Notes under the pieces: generated by a model
What the model was told of the DNA's origin: nothing
Database searches by the model: none
What the model saw: the letters and a program-made list of their open reading frames with translations, nothing else
NCBI GenBank assembly: GCA_025399215.1
Contig: MU621128.1
Location: 29,353 to 93,352 of the forward strand
DNA from: Globomyces pollinis-pini
Taxonomy: Eukaryota; Chytridiomycota; Chytridiomycetes; Rhizophydiales; Globomycetaceae
Direction: 5' to 3'
Length of the DNA stretch: 64,000 nucleotides
Program-made: the position numbers and the translations under genes
Part shown: positions 39,401-48,641 of the stretch, piece by piece
Layout: every line of letters starts with the position of its first letter
Numbering within the stretch: the first letter of the stretch is position 1

Positions 39401-42019
39401 TCGAGTGGGGACAGTTTCATACAAGCTTGGCAGAGTTTTTGATGAAACTAACGCATCAATTCGACGAAGGCAGATAGACTTTTCCCTCTCTGCTGCAAAA
39501 CTGTTTGGCAGTCTTTCTAAATCGAGGCAGTGGTTGAATAACTAGAATAAGTGACTTTGGTGCAATACCTTGCATGGGCCAGTTAGAGTTGAATCTTCAT
39601 GTGATACTAAATCTAGTTGCTTGAATAAACACAAAACGCTAAACGTGTGTAATCTAATGGATGAAGAATAAGATCCAATATTAGACTTTAAAACCGCAAA
39701 AATATCGACTAAGTTCTTTGAAGACAAATAATTTTCCCCTTCACGACAACATTTAATAGCTGTAAGATAGTCTGTCAAACCAGTCAGAAATCCAACATTT
39801 GCGAAACACACTGGTAGCAAATCATCAATTACCACTGACCAAACAGATGTCATGGAATCCTGTTGTTTCATTTTTATTGCTAGTGAAGACAATTCACCAA
39901 GCAATTTTCCCACCAAGCCTTTTATAAGATCATGCCGGTTCCCTTCAATGTATTTGGTTAAATAAAATTGACCAACTTGAGGATCAGAAAATAGTGCAGA
40001 TAAATTAGACATCAAACTAACAATGGTGGCGAAGTAGATATCAAATGAAAAATCAAAATAAGACAATGCAGAAACAGCCGCGTTTAACATCCCAAGCTGT
40101 TGTTCTTCGACATCATAATTGTCACCAGTCCATTCCATTTTTGAAATATAATTGATAATCTTCATTGGGATTCCATTTCCTTTAGCACTTCGAATTAAAG
40201 AATTAGAGGACTTCAATGAATGTGAGAGTGTGAGTAATTGCATCGGAAAGTTGTCATCACGAAACATTTCTGCAAAAAATACAATAAAACGTTCTGGATC
40301 TAAATCCCAATTGCGTTCGGCATAACTAATAATCAGTGTTTGAAAATTCTGTTACGTTAATAAATCAGGCAATGTTAATCGACCAAAGTGTTCAAAAGAC
40401 TTTTTTCGTAGCATATCATAAAACATCAAAGTCACTGCCACATTCTATTTATAAGTTTTTAAATCAATTACTTCGTTCTTTAACATTATGTCCAAAAGAT
40501 TTCGAGCTTTGAGTAAATGGTCCAAAGTAGATGATAGGGCATACGAACTTAAAACCTTGGCACAACTAATCTGCAAATCTTTTTGGTGGGAACCAAAAGC
40601 AACTATAAATATGGACTCTAACTTTAAAGTCAAAAGGGAGTGATCTACTGTCAATGGAACTGGCATTTACCTCCAATACGATTCCCACTACGAACGCCAG
40701 TCCAAACATCGAATAATTGAACGAGATAAGTTAGATTTTTAATCAAATGGGTGGAATCTTGACGAGAATTGATATCGCCAATTAACGTGTCAGAAAACCC
40801 ATATAAAGCGTTCCACAGTTCACTCATAGTTTCTTTTTGACCATAGTTTCCAATAAGTACAAAAAGCTTATTCAACATAATTGGAATGTTTGCTAAACTG
40901 GTAAATATAATATTATTACTGTTTTGGGGATGTGCTAATGGTTAGTAAAATAATCAATGTACCTTCCAAGATATCAAATGATACCGCCAAAATGTTCAAA
41001 ATTATCGATCCCGACCTGGAGTAGAATTGATTGTTCACTTGCTACAAAATAAATAGGTAATCAATACCTTTATGCTTTCAAAAAAGAGAAGTGCGATTCC
41101 TTCCAGGTAGAATTCATTTGATACTTCCACCATTGTATTAATTAAGTGTGAATAGATTTTGGTTTGAGAGACAGGGTCTCGGACTTTTCGAAGTAAGAAC
41201 CCAAATGATTCTGATGCAAAAACACGCACATAAAGTTTTTCGTGCTCCAATAATGGAATCAGTAAACTAAAAATTAATATCAATTTATAATTACTCGAAA
41301 GTATTATTTAAATCTTTCAAAAGTTCCTTGGACAAGTATTTGAATAAATAAGAGAAATTCTGGAAAATTGTCTGTAACATTAGTGACCAAAAACGCATAC
41401 TTCTAGAATTTCTGGTGGTGTTTTTGAAGAAACCAGAGATGCCATTTTGGTTGCTGTTTTTTGAAAGAGGGGATAAAACTCCTCTTGTAAATCCTTCACA
41501 AGTGCAGTGATTAAACTAGAGTCAATGGAGATAACTTCCTACTGCAAAATTGGACTTGTACAATTAGGAATATCCATATGGTCAATTGCACATTGTACAA
41601 TTTTATCTTTGTGATACAAGATTTCCACTAATGAGCGTGTATGTGCTCGAATTTCCGTTTGAAAATCTCTATATTCTGCCGTGCAATTTAATTCGGCCCA
41701 TTTTTCAAGAGCATCCATAAAAAATGAGTCAGTCTAAGTGAGTCAAAACAAAATTGTATATTACTGATTCACTTTCTGAAATCTTGTGAATCACATTGAC
41801 GTTTATATGCTGTATTCTGTCATTAAAAGATTGGAACTAAAGTCAACGAAAATGGTTCAATACCTATTAAAATCTGATTAAAGTAATCACACAAACCTAG
41901 AATAAAATACAGATTAATGATATACCTAAGAGAATCAATTAATTTATGTAGGGATGATATACCTTGAATGTGTTTGAACCACCTTTTCGGTTCAATTGTT
42001 TAACATTCTCTCTATCCAT
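33407..42019 (-). CDS. UTP20: UTP20, small-subunit processome HEAT-repeat protein
   Basis: Fourteen exons give 2,716 residues (human 2,785, yeast 2,493). Introns from 5' to 3' are 41837-41962 (stacked, 126 nt), 41734-41764, 41516-41542, 41372-41400, 41267-41294, 41042-41067, 40935-40962, 40645-40670, 40445-40471, 40326-40355, 39542-39568, 33856-33883 and 33691-33719. The N-terminus NTFKFQSFNDRIQHINVNV, then LEKWAELN, LVEILYHKDKIVQ and ALVKDLQEEFYPLF, tracks human UTP20 closely. So do LLAHKKL-type LLEHEKLYVRVFASES and the basic C-terminus (AVADPVAYAQHRLKKNATKQ). The middle is alpha-helical HEAT-type with one acidic loop. UTP20 is a scaffold for early 18S rRNA processing in the nucleolus. The 40645-40670 intron has a CAGTAG double acceptor, giving one residue more or fewer. 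Confidence 0.93.
41837..41962 (-). other. Quadruple stacked intron (37 + 29 + 33 + 27 nt) in UTP20
   Basis: On the minus strand the 126 nt between exon 1 (ends TTC AAG) and exon 2 (starts TTC CAA TCT) consist of four consecutive GT...AG units: 41926-41962, 41897-41925, 41864-41896 and 41837-41863. All three junctions read AG|GT with no base between. Each unit alone has the size of an ordinary intron in this window. Removing all four joins the protein exactly at the position expected from other UTP20s (NTFK|FQSFNDRI). Confidence 0.8.
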
Positions 42020-42133
42020 TCTCAAGTTAAAAAAACAAAAAAAAATAAAAAGTTTTCAAAATTCCAAATTCATTGCAATTCTGAGTTTTAAACCATGAAA
42101 AGGAATTCCTCTTATTGAATGAGCTGTACAGTC

Positions 42134-42161
42134 CTGGTACTTGAACGCGATGCATAGGGTT
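42134..42161 (-). promoter_or_regulatory. Shared motifs upstream of UTP20
   Basis: CTGGTACTTGAA (42134-42145) and TAGGGTT (42155-42161), both as read on the plus strand, lie 115-142 bp upstream of the UTP20 start. The same 12-mer (24052-24063) and the same 7-mer (23884-23890) occur in the eL27/uL14 divergent promoter. A common ribosome-biogenesis element is inferred. Confidence 0.4.
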
Positions 42162-42288
42162 TATTAACATTTGGTTGCTCTACATGTTTGCTCACACCAA
42201 GACTCAAAACGTTTTCCTAAGTAAAAATAATGGTTGCTTATGGAAAGAAACATCAAACTGAATAAAATATATGAATAAAAATGTCTAT

Positions 42289-44094
42289 TTATTGATTATA
42301 GTATCCTGGAGATCGCTGACCACCAGAATATTTTCCATTTGCAGAGTTATTGCCATTACCAGAGTAGTTAGCATTGTTGGAATATCCACCATTACCACCA
42401 GAGTAACTGTTATTAGAATAACTGTTATTGTTGGAATAACTGGCACCATTTGAATGGCTGTTGCTAGCGTAATTATTACTGTTAGAGTAACTACCCCCAG
42501 TAGAGTATCCACTGTTACCACCATATCCAGGACTTCCACCACCGGAATATTTGCCACCACTACCCCCCGAATAACCGGCAGCACTGGAATAAGCTGTGCG
42601 ATTGGAGTTGGTCAAGATTTCGGAAGGCATTGGGGTAGTTTCCTTGAATAACGTACCTTCTTTGTCATTGTAAATGGAACGGGTATGTGCAGACTGAGTC
42701 TTGGAACGACTGTCTGAAAGTTGTGACCGGATTTTCAACACTACCCGAACATGTTCAATGAATAGACAGTTGATAATTGAATGGATGGTAAAGCATAGAT
42801 CGATTGGACCGTTGATAGCAAGATAATTTCTATCGTTGAGCAAAGACTCGGTATAAGCTTGAGTTCCAGCCATAGCGAAGTAAGCGATAGAATTCAAGAT
42901 TTGAGTGAAAACAAGAATGGAAAATTTCTTATCCGCACGATGCAATTCCCTGAATGCTTCCATGGCAGAATTGTAGTTTGAATCAGCTTGAATGATAGCC
43001 AAAGTTACATAAAAAGATGGGGCAGTATTGTACACAAACATACAAAGGATCCAAAATGGTGCTAGTAGTTGCCATTTTTGGATTGTCCCACCAGCACCTT
43101 GTTGCAGACGAAAGTAATCAAAATACTTTCCACCACATAGTACAACATGGGCAATACAAACTGCACCAAAAAGGACGTATTTATGTGATTTCTTATTCAC
43201 TCGGAGGAAAGTGGATAAAAAATTAGTAGTGTTTAAAACAGTAGTAAGGGTAGCAACACTGAACAGGACATTCTTGATCTCTGAGTAAATTTCAAAAGAA
43301 TTGGTATCTGGAAATATCATGTTGTAGTAGACCGCATCAGAACCAATCCAAATTAGCCAGATTACTTGTGACATCAGCAGCCAAAACATATAATTTGTTT
43401 TTCTATTGAAGTATTTGTAAGCCAAGTAGACAATAGTAGCTAAAGCTCCCAAAATGGCAAACAAGAAGCATATATTTTCGGCCACTTCCATGGTGACGGA
43501 GTAATTTGGAACTAAGACAGAGGAAGGAGTGAAAGCAGTCCATGAATAAGATATTGAACCACCTTGAACAGTTACAAATTGACCAGATACACTTCCAATA
43601 ACTGGTAAGGCTTGAGTTGAACTGCTTGATGTAAGCTTTAGTTCTGAAGGAGTCCCCACACAATTACTCTGAGGAAAAACTTGTAATTGACCAGTGGACA
43701 AACATCTAATATTGGAATCGTAACAAGCACCATCAGCTTTATAATATGCTTGTTTTAAACCATACAGGGATGTAGCATTATTTGGAGCTAAATAACAGTA
43801 ACTCACACCATTCGCTGTTGTTGGGGCATGAATTGGTTGAGTTGGGGTGACAGTGTCTTTGATAAAATGATGAGACATACTTTGGTAGACAGAATCTGAA
43901 ATATTCAGTGACGAGTAGCAACAACCAGTAGGTTTCTGTTTTGGGTTATTTCCACAAGTTGGTAATTTGTATTCACTGGTAACAAACGTGTAAGCATTTG
44001 TAGCATTGCTTTCTGAGAACACATACATGGCAGAAGGAGCGTCACCGCAGTTTCCTGCCATCCAAGTGGATTGGAACAATAATTGAGCAGCCAT
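42289..44094 (-). CDS. 7-TM protein with Cys-rich N-terminal domain, paralogue A, low-complexity tail
   Basis: Single exon, 601 residues; family not recognised. Residues 1-205 form a domain with eight cysteines (GNCGDAP, PTCGNNP, GCCYSSLN, SYCYL, ACYDSNIRC, SNCVG). It also has several N-glycosylation sequons and ends SWTAFTPSSVLVPNYSV. Seven hydrophobic segments follow, starting near NICFLFAILGALATIVYL and ending near FTIHSIINCLFIEHVRVV, so the layout is GPCR-like. No signal peptide precedes the ectodomain. The last 100 residues are a Gly/Ser/Tyr/Asn repeat tail (YSGG, YSNN) absent from the other three paralogues. It is the most downstream member of a four-gene array on this strand. The stop lies inside AATAAA (42288-42293). 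A sensory receptor is plausible but unproven. Confidence 0.85.
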   Translation of the reverse strand: MAAQLLFQSTWMAGNCGDAPSAMYVFSESNATNAYTFVTSEYKLPTCGNNPKQKPTGCCYSSLNISDSVYQSMSHHFIKDTVTPTQPIHAPTTANGVSYCYLAPNNATSLYGLKQAYYKADGACYDSNIRCLSTGQLQVFPQSNCVGTPSELKLTSSSSTQALPVIGSVSGQFVTVQGGSISYSWTAFTPSSVLVPNYSVTMEVAENICFLFAILGALATIVYLAYKYFNRKTNYMFWLLMSQVIWLIWIGSDAVYYNMIFPDTNSFEIYSEIKNVLFSVATLTTVLNTTNFLSTFLRVNKKSHKYVLFGAVCIAHVVLCGGKYFDYFRLQQGAGGTIQKWQLLAPFWILCMFVYNTAPSFYVTLAIIQADSNYNSAMEAFRELHRADKKFSILVFTQILNSIAYFAMAGTQAYTESLLNDRNYLAINGPIDLCFTIHSIINCLFIEHVRVVLKIRSQLSDSRSKTQSAHTRSIYNDKEGTLFKETTPMPSEILTNSNRTAYSSAAGYSGGSGGKYSGGGSPGYGGNSGYSTGGSYSNSNNYASNSHSNGASYSNNNSYSNNSYSGGNGGYSNNANYSGNGNNSANGKYSGGQRSPGYYNQ

Positions 44095-44730
44095 GAACTG
44101 ATTCTGGGCGATAAGTTGCTTTTAAACCAGTGCCTCGATCCTTTTGATTGTGGCTCACTGTTTGATCATTGCAGGGTGGACCCTGAGAAAAAGATTAATC
44201 GAAGGAAGTACAAAATCCAACGGGTCCTTAATACTCAAAAATCCAAAAGCGAAATAATGGACCCGATTCGTATAACTTTGACATGAAAAATCTGATTCTA
44301 AAAATCAAATGCATGTTCTCCAATTGGCAGGTGCGGGAATTTAAAAACTGCACGAGGATACTTTGGCTCATCAACTAAAAAAAGTCAGGCTCAACCAATG
44401 TGTTTCCCTCGATTTAATTTTCTCTTTTTGTACATTCGAGGTTACACAGCCGTTCATCTACCTAAATTTTTGGATTAAACCCGTATTCGGCCCTTGGAAT
44501 ATTTGTCTATTTGCCAAGAGATCCTTATTTTGTGTGTTTTAGTTCTTGTGGATTTAAATGATGTTCTTTGTTGGGCGCGACAATCAAATGCGCCGATAAG
44601 GAACATGCCCTAATTACACAATCTTTTACTAATTCCATCACTTATGGTCTGAAATTATAATTTATACTTTGATATATTTTAATAAATAATGTTGAAATGG
44701 GTTTGCCCACTATGTACTGGATAATGGAGA
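44095..44730. other. Intergenic region upstream of paralogue A
   Basis: This 636-bp gap between paralogues B and A has no recognisable gene. It includes a perfect inverted repeat CGGGTCC (44221-44227) and GGACCCG (44259-44265), and nearby GGGTGGACCC (44174-44183), all 80-171 bp upstream of the paralogue A start. Confidence 0.5.
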
Positions 44731-46242
44731 TTACCAAGTCTTTTCAGGGCTTCGATAAACATCCATAGGCTTATCCGAGATTTCTTTTGTCATCACAGAC
44801 TGCGGTATATCGAAAAATACTTGGGTTTCGGTTGTGTTGAATATGGAACGATTTGTTTGGAGTTTATCAGAGATTTCCGACCGTACTTTCAACACAGTTC
44901 TGACGTTTTCAATAAATAAACAATTAACGATCGAATGAATCACAAACGAAAGGTCAATTGGTGCGTTGATTGCCAAAAAACTTCTATCATCACCCAAATA
45001 CTCTGTAAAGTTTTGAAAGATCGCCAAAGTAAAGTATCCAACTGAATTCAAAAACTGTGTCAGTACAAGTATGGAAAACACCTTGTGCTGTCGATGTAAG
45101 TCAATCAATAAATTGATGGATGAGTATTCTTTAATGCCAACCTTCATGATCGAAATTGTTACGTAAAATGCTGGTAGAGTGTTGTAAATAAACATTACCA
45201 ATACCCAAAAAGGTGATAGATATTGCCATTTCTGCACAAAACTTCCAACTCCATTTTGTAATCTATAAAAATCCAAATATTTTCCTCCGCATAACAGTAT
45301 ATGACAGCAAAAGACCAAAACGTACAATAAAATTTTGTATCGTCCATTTTTGACACGAAGGAAAGCCAATAGAAATGTAGTTGTGTTTAGAATGGTGGTT
45401 AAAGTTGCCAATCCAAATAAAGTATTCTTCATCTGTGAAATGTACTTGAGTGTTGATGTTGATGAAAACAGAACATTGTAGTATATAAAATCAACTAAAA
45501 TGTAGATGGCCCATAGCAATTGTGACATCAACAGCCAAAACATGTATTCGGTTTTTCTAGTGATGAATTTGTATGACAGGTACACGATTATAAGAATCGA
45601 ACCGAGACCTGCCAAAATAAAGCAACTATTTTCAATTTTCTCCAGAAACACGGATTGATCAGGAACAAGTAAAGATGATGGTGTATAAGCTACCCAATCG
45701 AATGTTTGTTGAGCTCCATTGATTGTTACCATATGAACCGAGATATTCCCCAACAATGGCAATTGATGTTGTATTTTTGATAATCCCAATTCTATCTCCA
45801 CAGGTTCTCCATTGCATCCTGCCTTGGGGAATACTTGTAACTGACCAGTCAAAAGACATTTTATTCGAGACTCATGACATCGCCCGTCTGATTTATAATA
45901 CGCTTCAGAGTATCCCCAACTATTGTTCGATATAGATGACGTCACATGGCAATATCCAATTCTGTTTGCGTTTAATGGTGCAATAGTCAGTTGGTTTGGA
46001 TCCAAACTAGCATCAATCTCCTGATGTGTTGTGCTCTGGTAAACAGAATCCGTGTTGTTTAATGAAGAATAGCAACAACCAGACAATTTTGGTTTGGGGT
46101 TGTTTCCACAAGTCGGTAGTTTGTATTCCTTGGTTACAAAGCTGAACATGGGAGAGGGGCTAGATTGATTAAACACGTACATGGTTGTTGGTGCTCCAGC
46201 ACAATTCCCCACGGCCCACGACGATTGAAATATCATATCCAA
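44731..46242 (-). CDS. 7-TM protein with Cys-rich N-terminal domain, paralogue B
   Basis: Single exon, 503 residues, collinear with paralogue A up to the last membrane segment. The N-terminus IFQSSWAVGNCAGAPTTMYVF and the eight-Cys pattern are kept (PTCGNNPKP, GCCYSSLN, GYCHV, RCHESRIKC, AGCNGEP), as is the junction DWVAYTPSSLLVPDQSV. Seven hydrophobic segments follow, from SCFILAGLGSILIIVYLSYK to FVIHSIVNCLFIENVRTV. The cytoplasmic tail is short (about 45 residues). Either Met1 or Met3 could be the start. It lies 168 bp from paralogue C on the same strand. The function is unknown; the layout suggests a cell-surface receptor or sensor. Confidence 0.85.
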   Translation of the reverse strand: MDMIFQSSWAVGNCAGAPTTMYVFNQSSPSPMFSFVTKEYKLPTCGNNPKPKLSGCCYSSLNNTDSVYQSTTHQEIDASLDPNQLTIAPLNANRIGYCHVTSSISNNSWGYSEAYYKSDGRCHESRIKCLLTGQLQVFPKAGCNGEPVEIELGLSKIQHQLPLLGNISVHMVTINGAQQTFDWVAYTPSSLLVPDQSVFLEKIENSCFILAGLGSILIIVYLSYKFITRKTEYMFWLLMSQLLWAIYILVDFIYYNVLFSSTSTLKYISQMKNTLFGLATLTTILNTTTFLLAFLRVKNGRYKILLYVLVFCCHILLCGGKYLDFYRLQNGVGSFVQKWQYLSPFWVLVMFIYNTLPAFYVTISIMKVGIKEYSSINLLIDLHRQHKVFSILVLTQFLNSVGYFTLAIFQNFTEYLGDDRSFLAINAPIDLSFVIHSIVNCLFIENVRTVLKVRSEISDKLQTNRSIFNTTETQVFFDIPQSVMTKEISDKPMDVYRSPEKTW

Positions 46243-46409
46243 ATTCTATTATTCCAAGTTTCTTTAGCCATTATCTGGGTATTTATCATTGGGGTTTGTT
46301 TCATTGGTGGGCTCTTAGTTTCACTCATTCAGTTACCAAATTCGTTCGTAAGTAAAAACCTCAAGTTTCAGGGTGGAATAATTTACGTGTATTGTATGAA
46401 GATTTATTT

Positions 46410-47915
46410 CTAGTTGTTAGGGTAGGGTCTAGGGGAATTTTGATTGGGTGAATAAGACATCTTATATGGTCCTGATGTGGTTCGCGCAGGTTCCATGACT
46501 TGCAAGTCAACTTCACTTCCATCCATAGAGTTTTCTAATTCATTCTGTAACGTTGATATTTTAGTACGTAATCCCATAATAACACGGACATGTTCAATAA
46601 ACAAGCAATTCAAAATAGAATGGAATACAAAGCATAACGTTATTGGGCCATTGATAGCTAGCCATTGACGATCATTTCCAAAGAATTCAGTAAGATTTTG
46701 AACAATTGACATTGCAAAGTAACAGATTGTAATAAGCAGTTGTACAATCATCATAAACAAGAATTTCTTGTCAACCTTGAATAAATCAGATAAGACATGA
46801 AAAACAGTGGGATGCTTTGAGTCAATACGAAGAATTGAAATGGAGATATAAAAAGAAGGCAAGATATTGTACCCAAAAAGCAATACGATCCAAATGATAG
46901 CCAAATCTTGCCATTGTTTGAGAAAACTATCCGATGATTGTTGCAATCGGAAATAATCAAAGTATTTACCACCACACAAGATAATATGAACAATAAGTAC
47001 CAACAAATACCAAAGGAATTGCAAACTTTTGCGCTTGACAATATGGAAGGCTAGCAGAAATGTGGTCGAGTTGACAACAGTGGCTAAAGTTGCTAGTCCA
47101 AATAGTGAATTCTTAATTTGAGAAAACCAGAGCATAGATTGGTATGTGGGAAAGATGACGTTATAATAATACGTGTGTGTAAAAATCCATAAAAACCACA
47201 TAATTTGGGATACAAAGAGCCAATACAGGTATGATGTACGTTTTTGATAATACTTGAGGAAGAGATAGACGATAGTAACGATGGCACCAATGTTTGCCAA
47301 CCCAAAAGAGAGATTCTCGATGACTTCCAAACTAACAGAGTAGTCTGGAATCAAGAGTGTTGATGGAGTGTAAGCTGTCCACGTAAACACCTCCTTGCCT
47401 TCTTGAAACACGAAAGTACGATACGACACGGGTCCAATTTTGGGAATCACTTTCGACTCTAATTGGTTTGACAATGGAAGGGTGGTAGGATTCCCTTGAC
47501 ATTTATCTTCTGGGAAAATCTGTAGTTGGTTTGAATACGAGCATTTATATTGTCCATCGTAACAAGCAGTACCAGGTCTATAAAATGATTCTTGCACAGT
47601 TGAATTGCTAGTAATGAGATGACAATACGTGACTCCATTAGCGGTTTTGGGGGCCAAAGTCAATTTGGAAGTTGAAGATTCCAAATTTATAGCTTGATGA
47701 GATATACTTTGATATATCGATTGGGATATATTCAATGAAGAGTAACAACAACCCGAGAACTTTTGTTTAGGGTTATTCCCACATGTTGAATAAGCGTATT
47801 CTTCAACCACAAACTGGTAGGCTTTCGTGGGGTTGTTTTCATTAAAGATATACATTGCTGATGGTTCATTTTTACAATTTCCGGTTAACCACACCGATTG
47901 GAAATACGAAGCCAT
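46410..47915 (-). CDS. 7-TM protein with Cys-rich N-terminal domain, paralogue C
   Basis: Single exon, 501 residues. It begins YFQSVWLTGNCKNEPSAMYIF and keeps the eight cysteines (STCGNNPKQ, GCCYSSLN, TYCHL, ACYDGQYKC, DKCQGNP) and the WTAYTPSTLLIPDYSV junction. Seven hydrophobic segments run from FGLANIGAIVTIVYLFLKYY to FVFHSILNCLFIEHVRVI. Conserved features across the array include ILCGGKYFDYFRLQ between segments 4 and 5 and LAINGPI before segment 7. The tail of about 50 residues is Ser/Pro/Asn-rich. AATAAA lies 4 nt after the stop. The family is not recognised. Confidence 0.85.
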   Translation of the reverse strand: MASYFQSVWLTGNCKNEPSAMYIFNENNPTKAYQFVVEEYAYSTCGNNPKQKFSGCCYSSLNISQSIYQSISHQAINLESSTSKLTLAPKTANGVTYCHLITSNSTVQESFYRPGTACYDGQYKCSYSNQLQIFPEDKCQGNPTTLPLSNQLESKVIPKIGPVSYRTFVFQEGKEVFTWTAYTPSTLLIPDYSVSLEVIENLSFGLANIGAIVTIVYLFLKYYQKRTSYLYWLFVSQIMWFLWIFTHTYYYNVIFPTYQSMLWFSQIKNSLFGLATLATVVNSTTFLLAFHIVKRKSLQFLWYLLVLIVHIILCGGKYFDYFRLQQSSDSFLKQWQDLAIIWIVLLFGYNILPSFYISISILRIDSKHPTVFHVLSDLFKVDKKFLFMMIVQLLITICYFAMSIVQNLTEFFGNDRQWLAINGPITLCFVFHSILNCLFIEHVRVIMGLRTKISTLQNELENSMDGSEVDLQVMEPARTTSGPYKMSYSPNQNSPRPYPNN

Positions 47916-48306
47916 TTTTAAAGTATCAGTTCAAGCAACAACTCTTATACAATTTATTCAACATCAACAGCATGGACGCTAGCCACAGTCACGTAAAGTA
48001 ACACCAATTTTAGGGCTAACTGATAATGGAATCACGCTGTCAAAGAAATGAAGTCAATCAAGTGTTGAACATGATATAATTTTCTCAAGAGATTGAGTTG
48101 GTTTGTCAGAGCGTAGTTTAAGATACATTGTGAGGTTCTAAATCCTTTTGGTCAATTTCCCAATACGGTTTTTTTTTCTTCATGTGAGATTTATGGGACC
48201 TCAGTATGGCGGTCAATTATATGCTTTTAGTTTTTGTATGAAGGGGAACTAGGTGATGTTAACAACACTTTTTACAACTGAAAATATTGAAATACATGAA
48301 GTCACC
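47916..48306. other. Intergenic region, nothing recognised
   Basis: This 391-bp gap lies upstream of paralogue C (minus strand) and upstream of the small plus-strand gene at 48307. It contains a poly-T tract (48170-48178). It probably holds both promoters; no gene or repeat is seen. Confidence 0.45.
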
Positions 48307-48582
48307 ATGCTTCATCATAACCGCAATGAAATCATGTACAATGGGTGGGCTGGTGTGAATGGTGGTGGCAATAATGAGCATCCACCAGGAATCCTCGGTG
48401 ATTATCCGTCCTTGAAGGATGGATTTTAATAAAGCTGTTTAGTCTAATGGTTGGTTTTGGCGGTTTCCATCAATCACAGCGGATTGTGTAACAGCCTTAT
48501 CATTCATCTACATCGGGAGTCGTATTGCAGCAAGGCGTGATTCTTTTGAAGAAAAGTATGGAGAACGATTGGAAGAGAAATA
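48307..48582 (+). CDS. Possible small single-span membrane protein, splice unresolved
   Basis: Two adjoining open segments look like parts of one short protein. The first (48307-48428) begins MLHHNRNEIMYNGWAGVNG and contains EHPPGILGDYPSLKDG, ending at a TAA. The second, in another frame, is open from about 48441 to the TAA at 48580-48582: NGWFWRFPSITADCVTALSF, then IYIGSRIAARRDSFEEKYGE. One membrane span followed by a charged tail resembles small respiratory-complex subunits, but I cannot name it. No GT donor joins the two in frame. A 25-nt excision after TTG AAG ending GTTTAG would join them (PSLK|SNGWFW) but would start with GA. It is either a non-canonical intron or a damaged gene. Confidence 0.4.
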
Positions 48583-48641
48583 ATGATAAATGAGTTTCTA
48601 TGATTATTGATTTATTGAAAAGTAAAAGTAAAGAATATACA

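Noticed and set aside
40880..40934. A second short intron ending TTACCAG next to the UTP20 intron 40935-40962, which would create a 15-nt micro-exon
   Set aside because: Removing it introduces a stop (AAC ATT TAG). Reading straight through is open and in frame, so it is coding.
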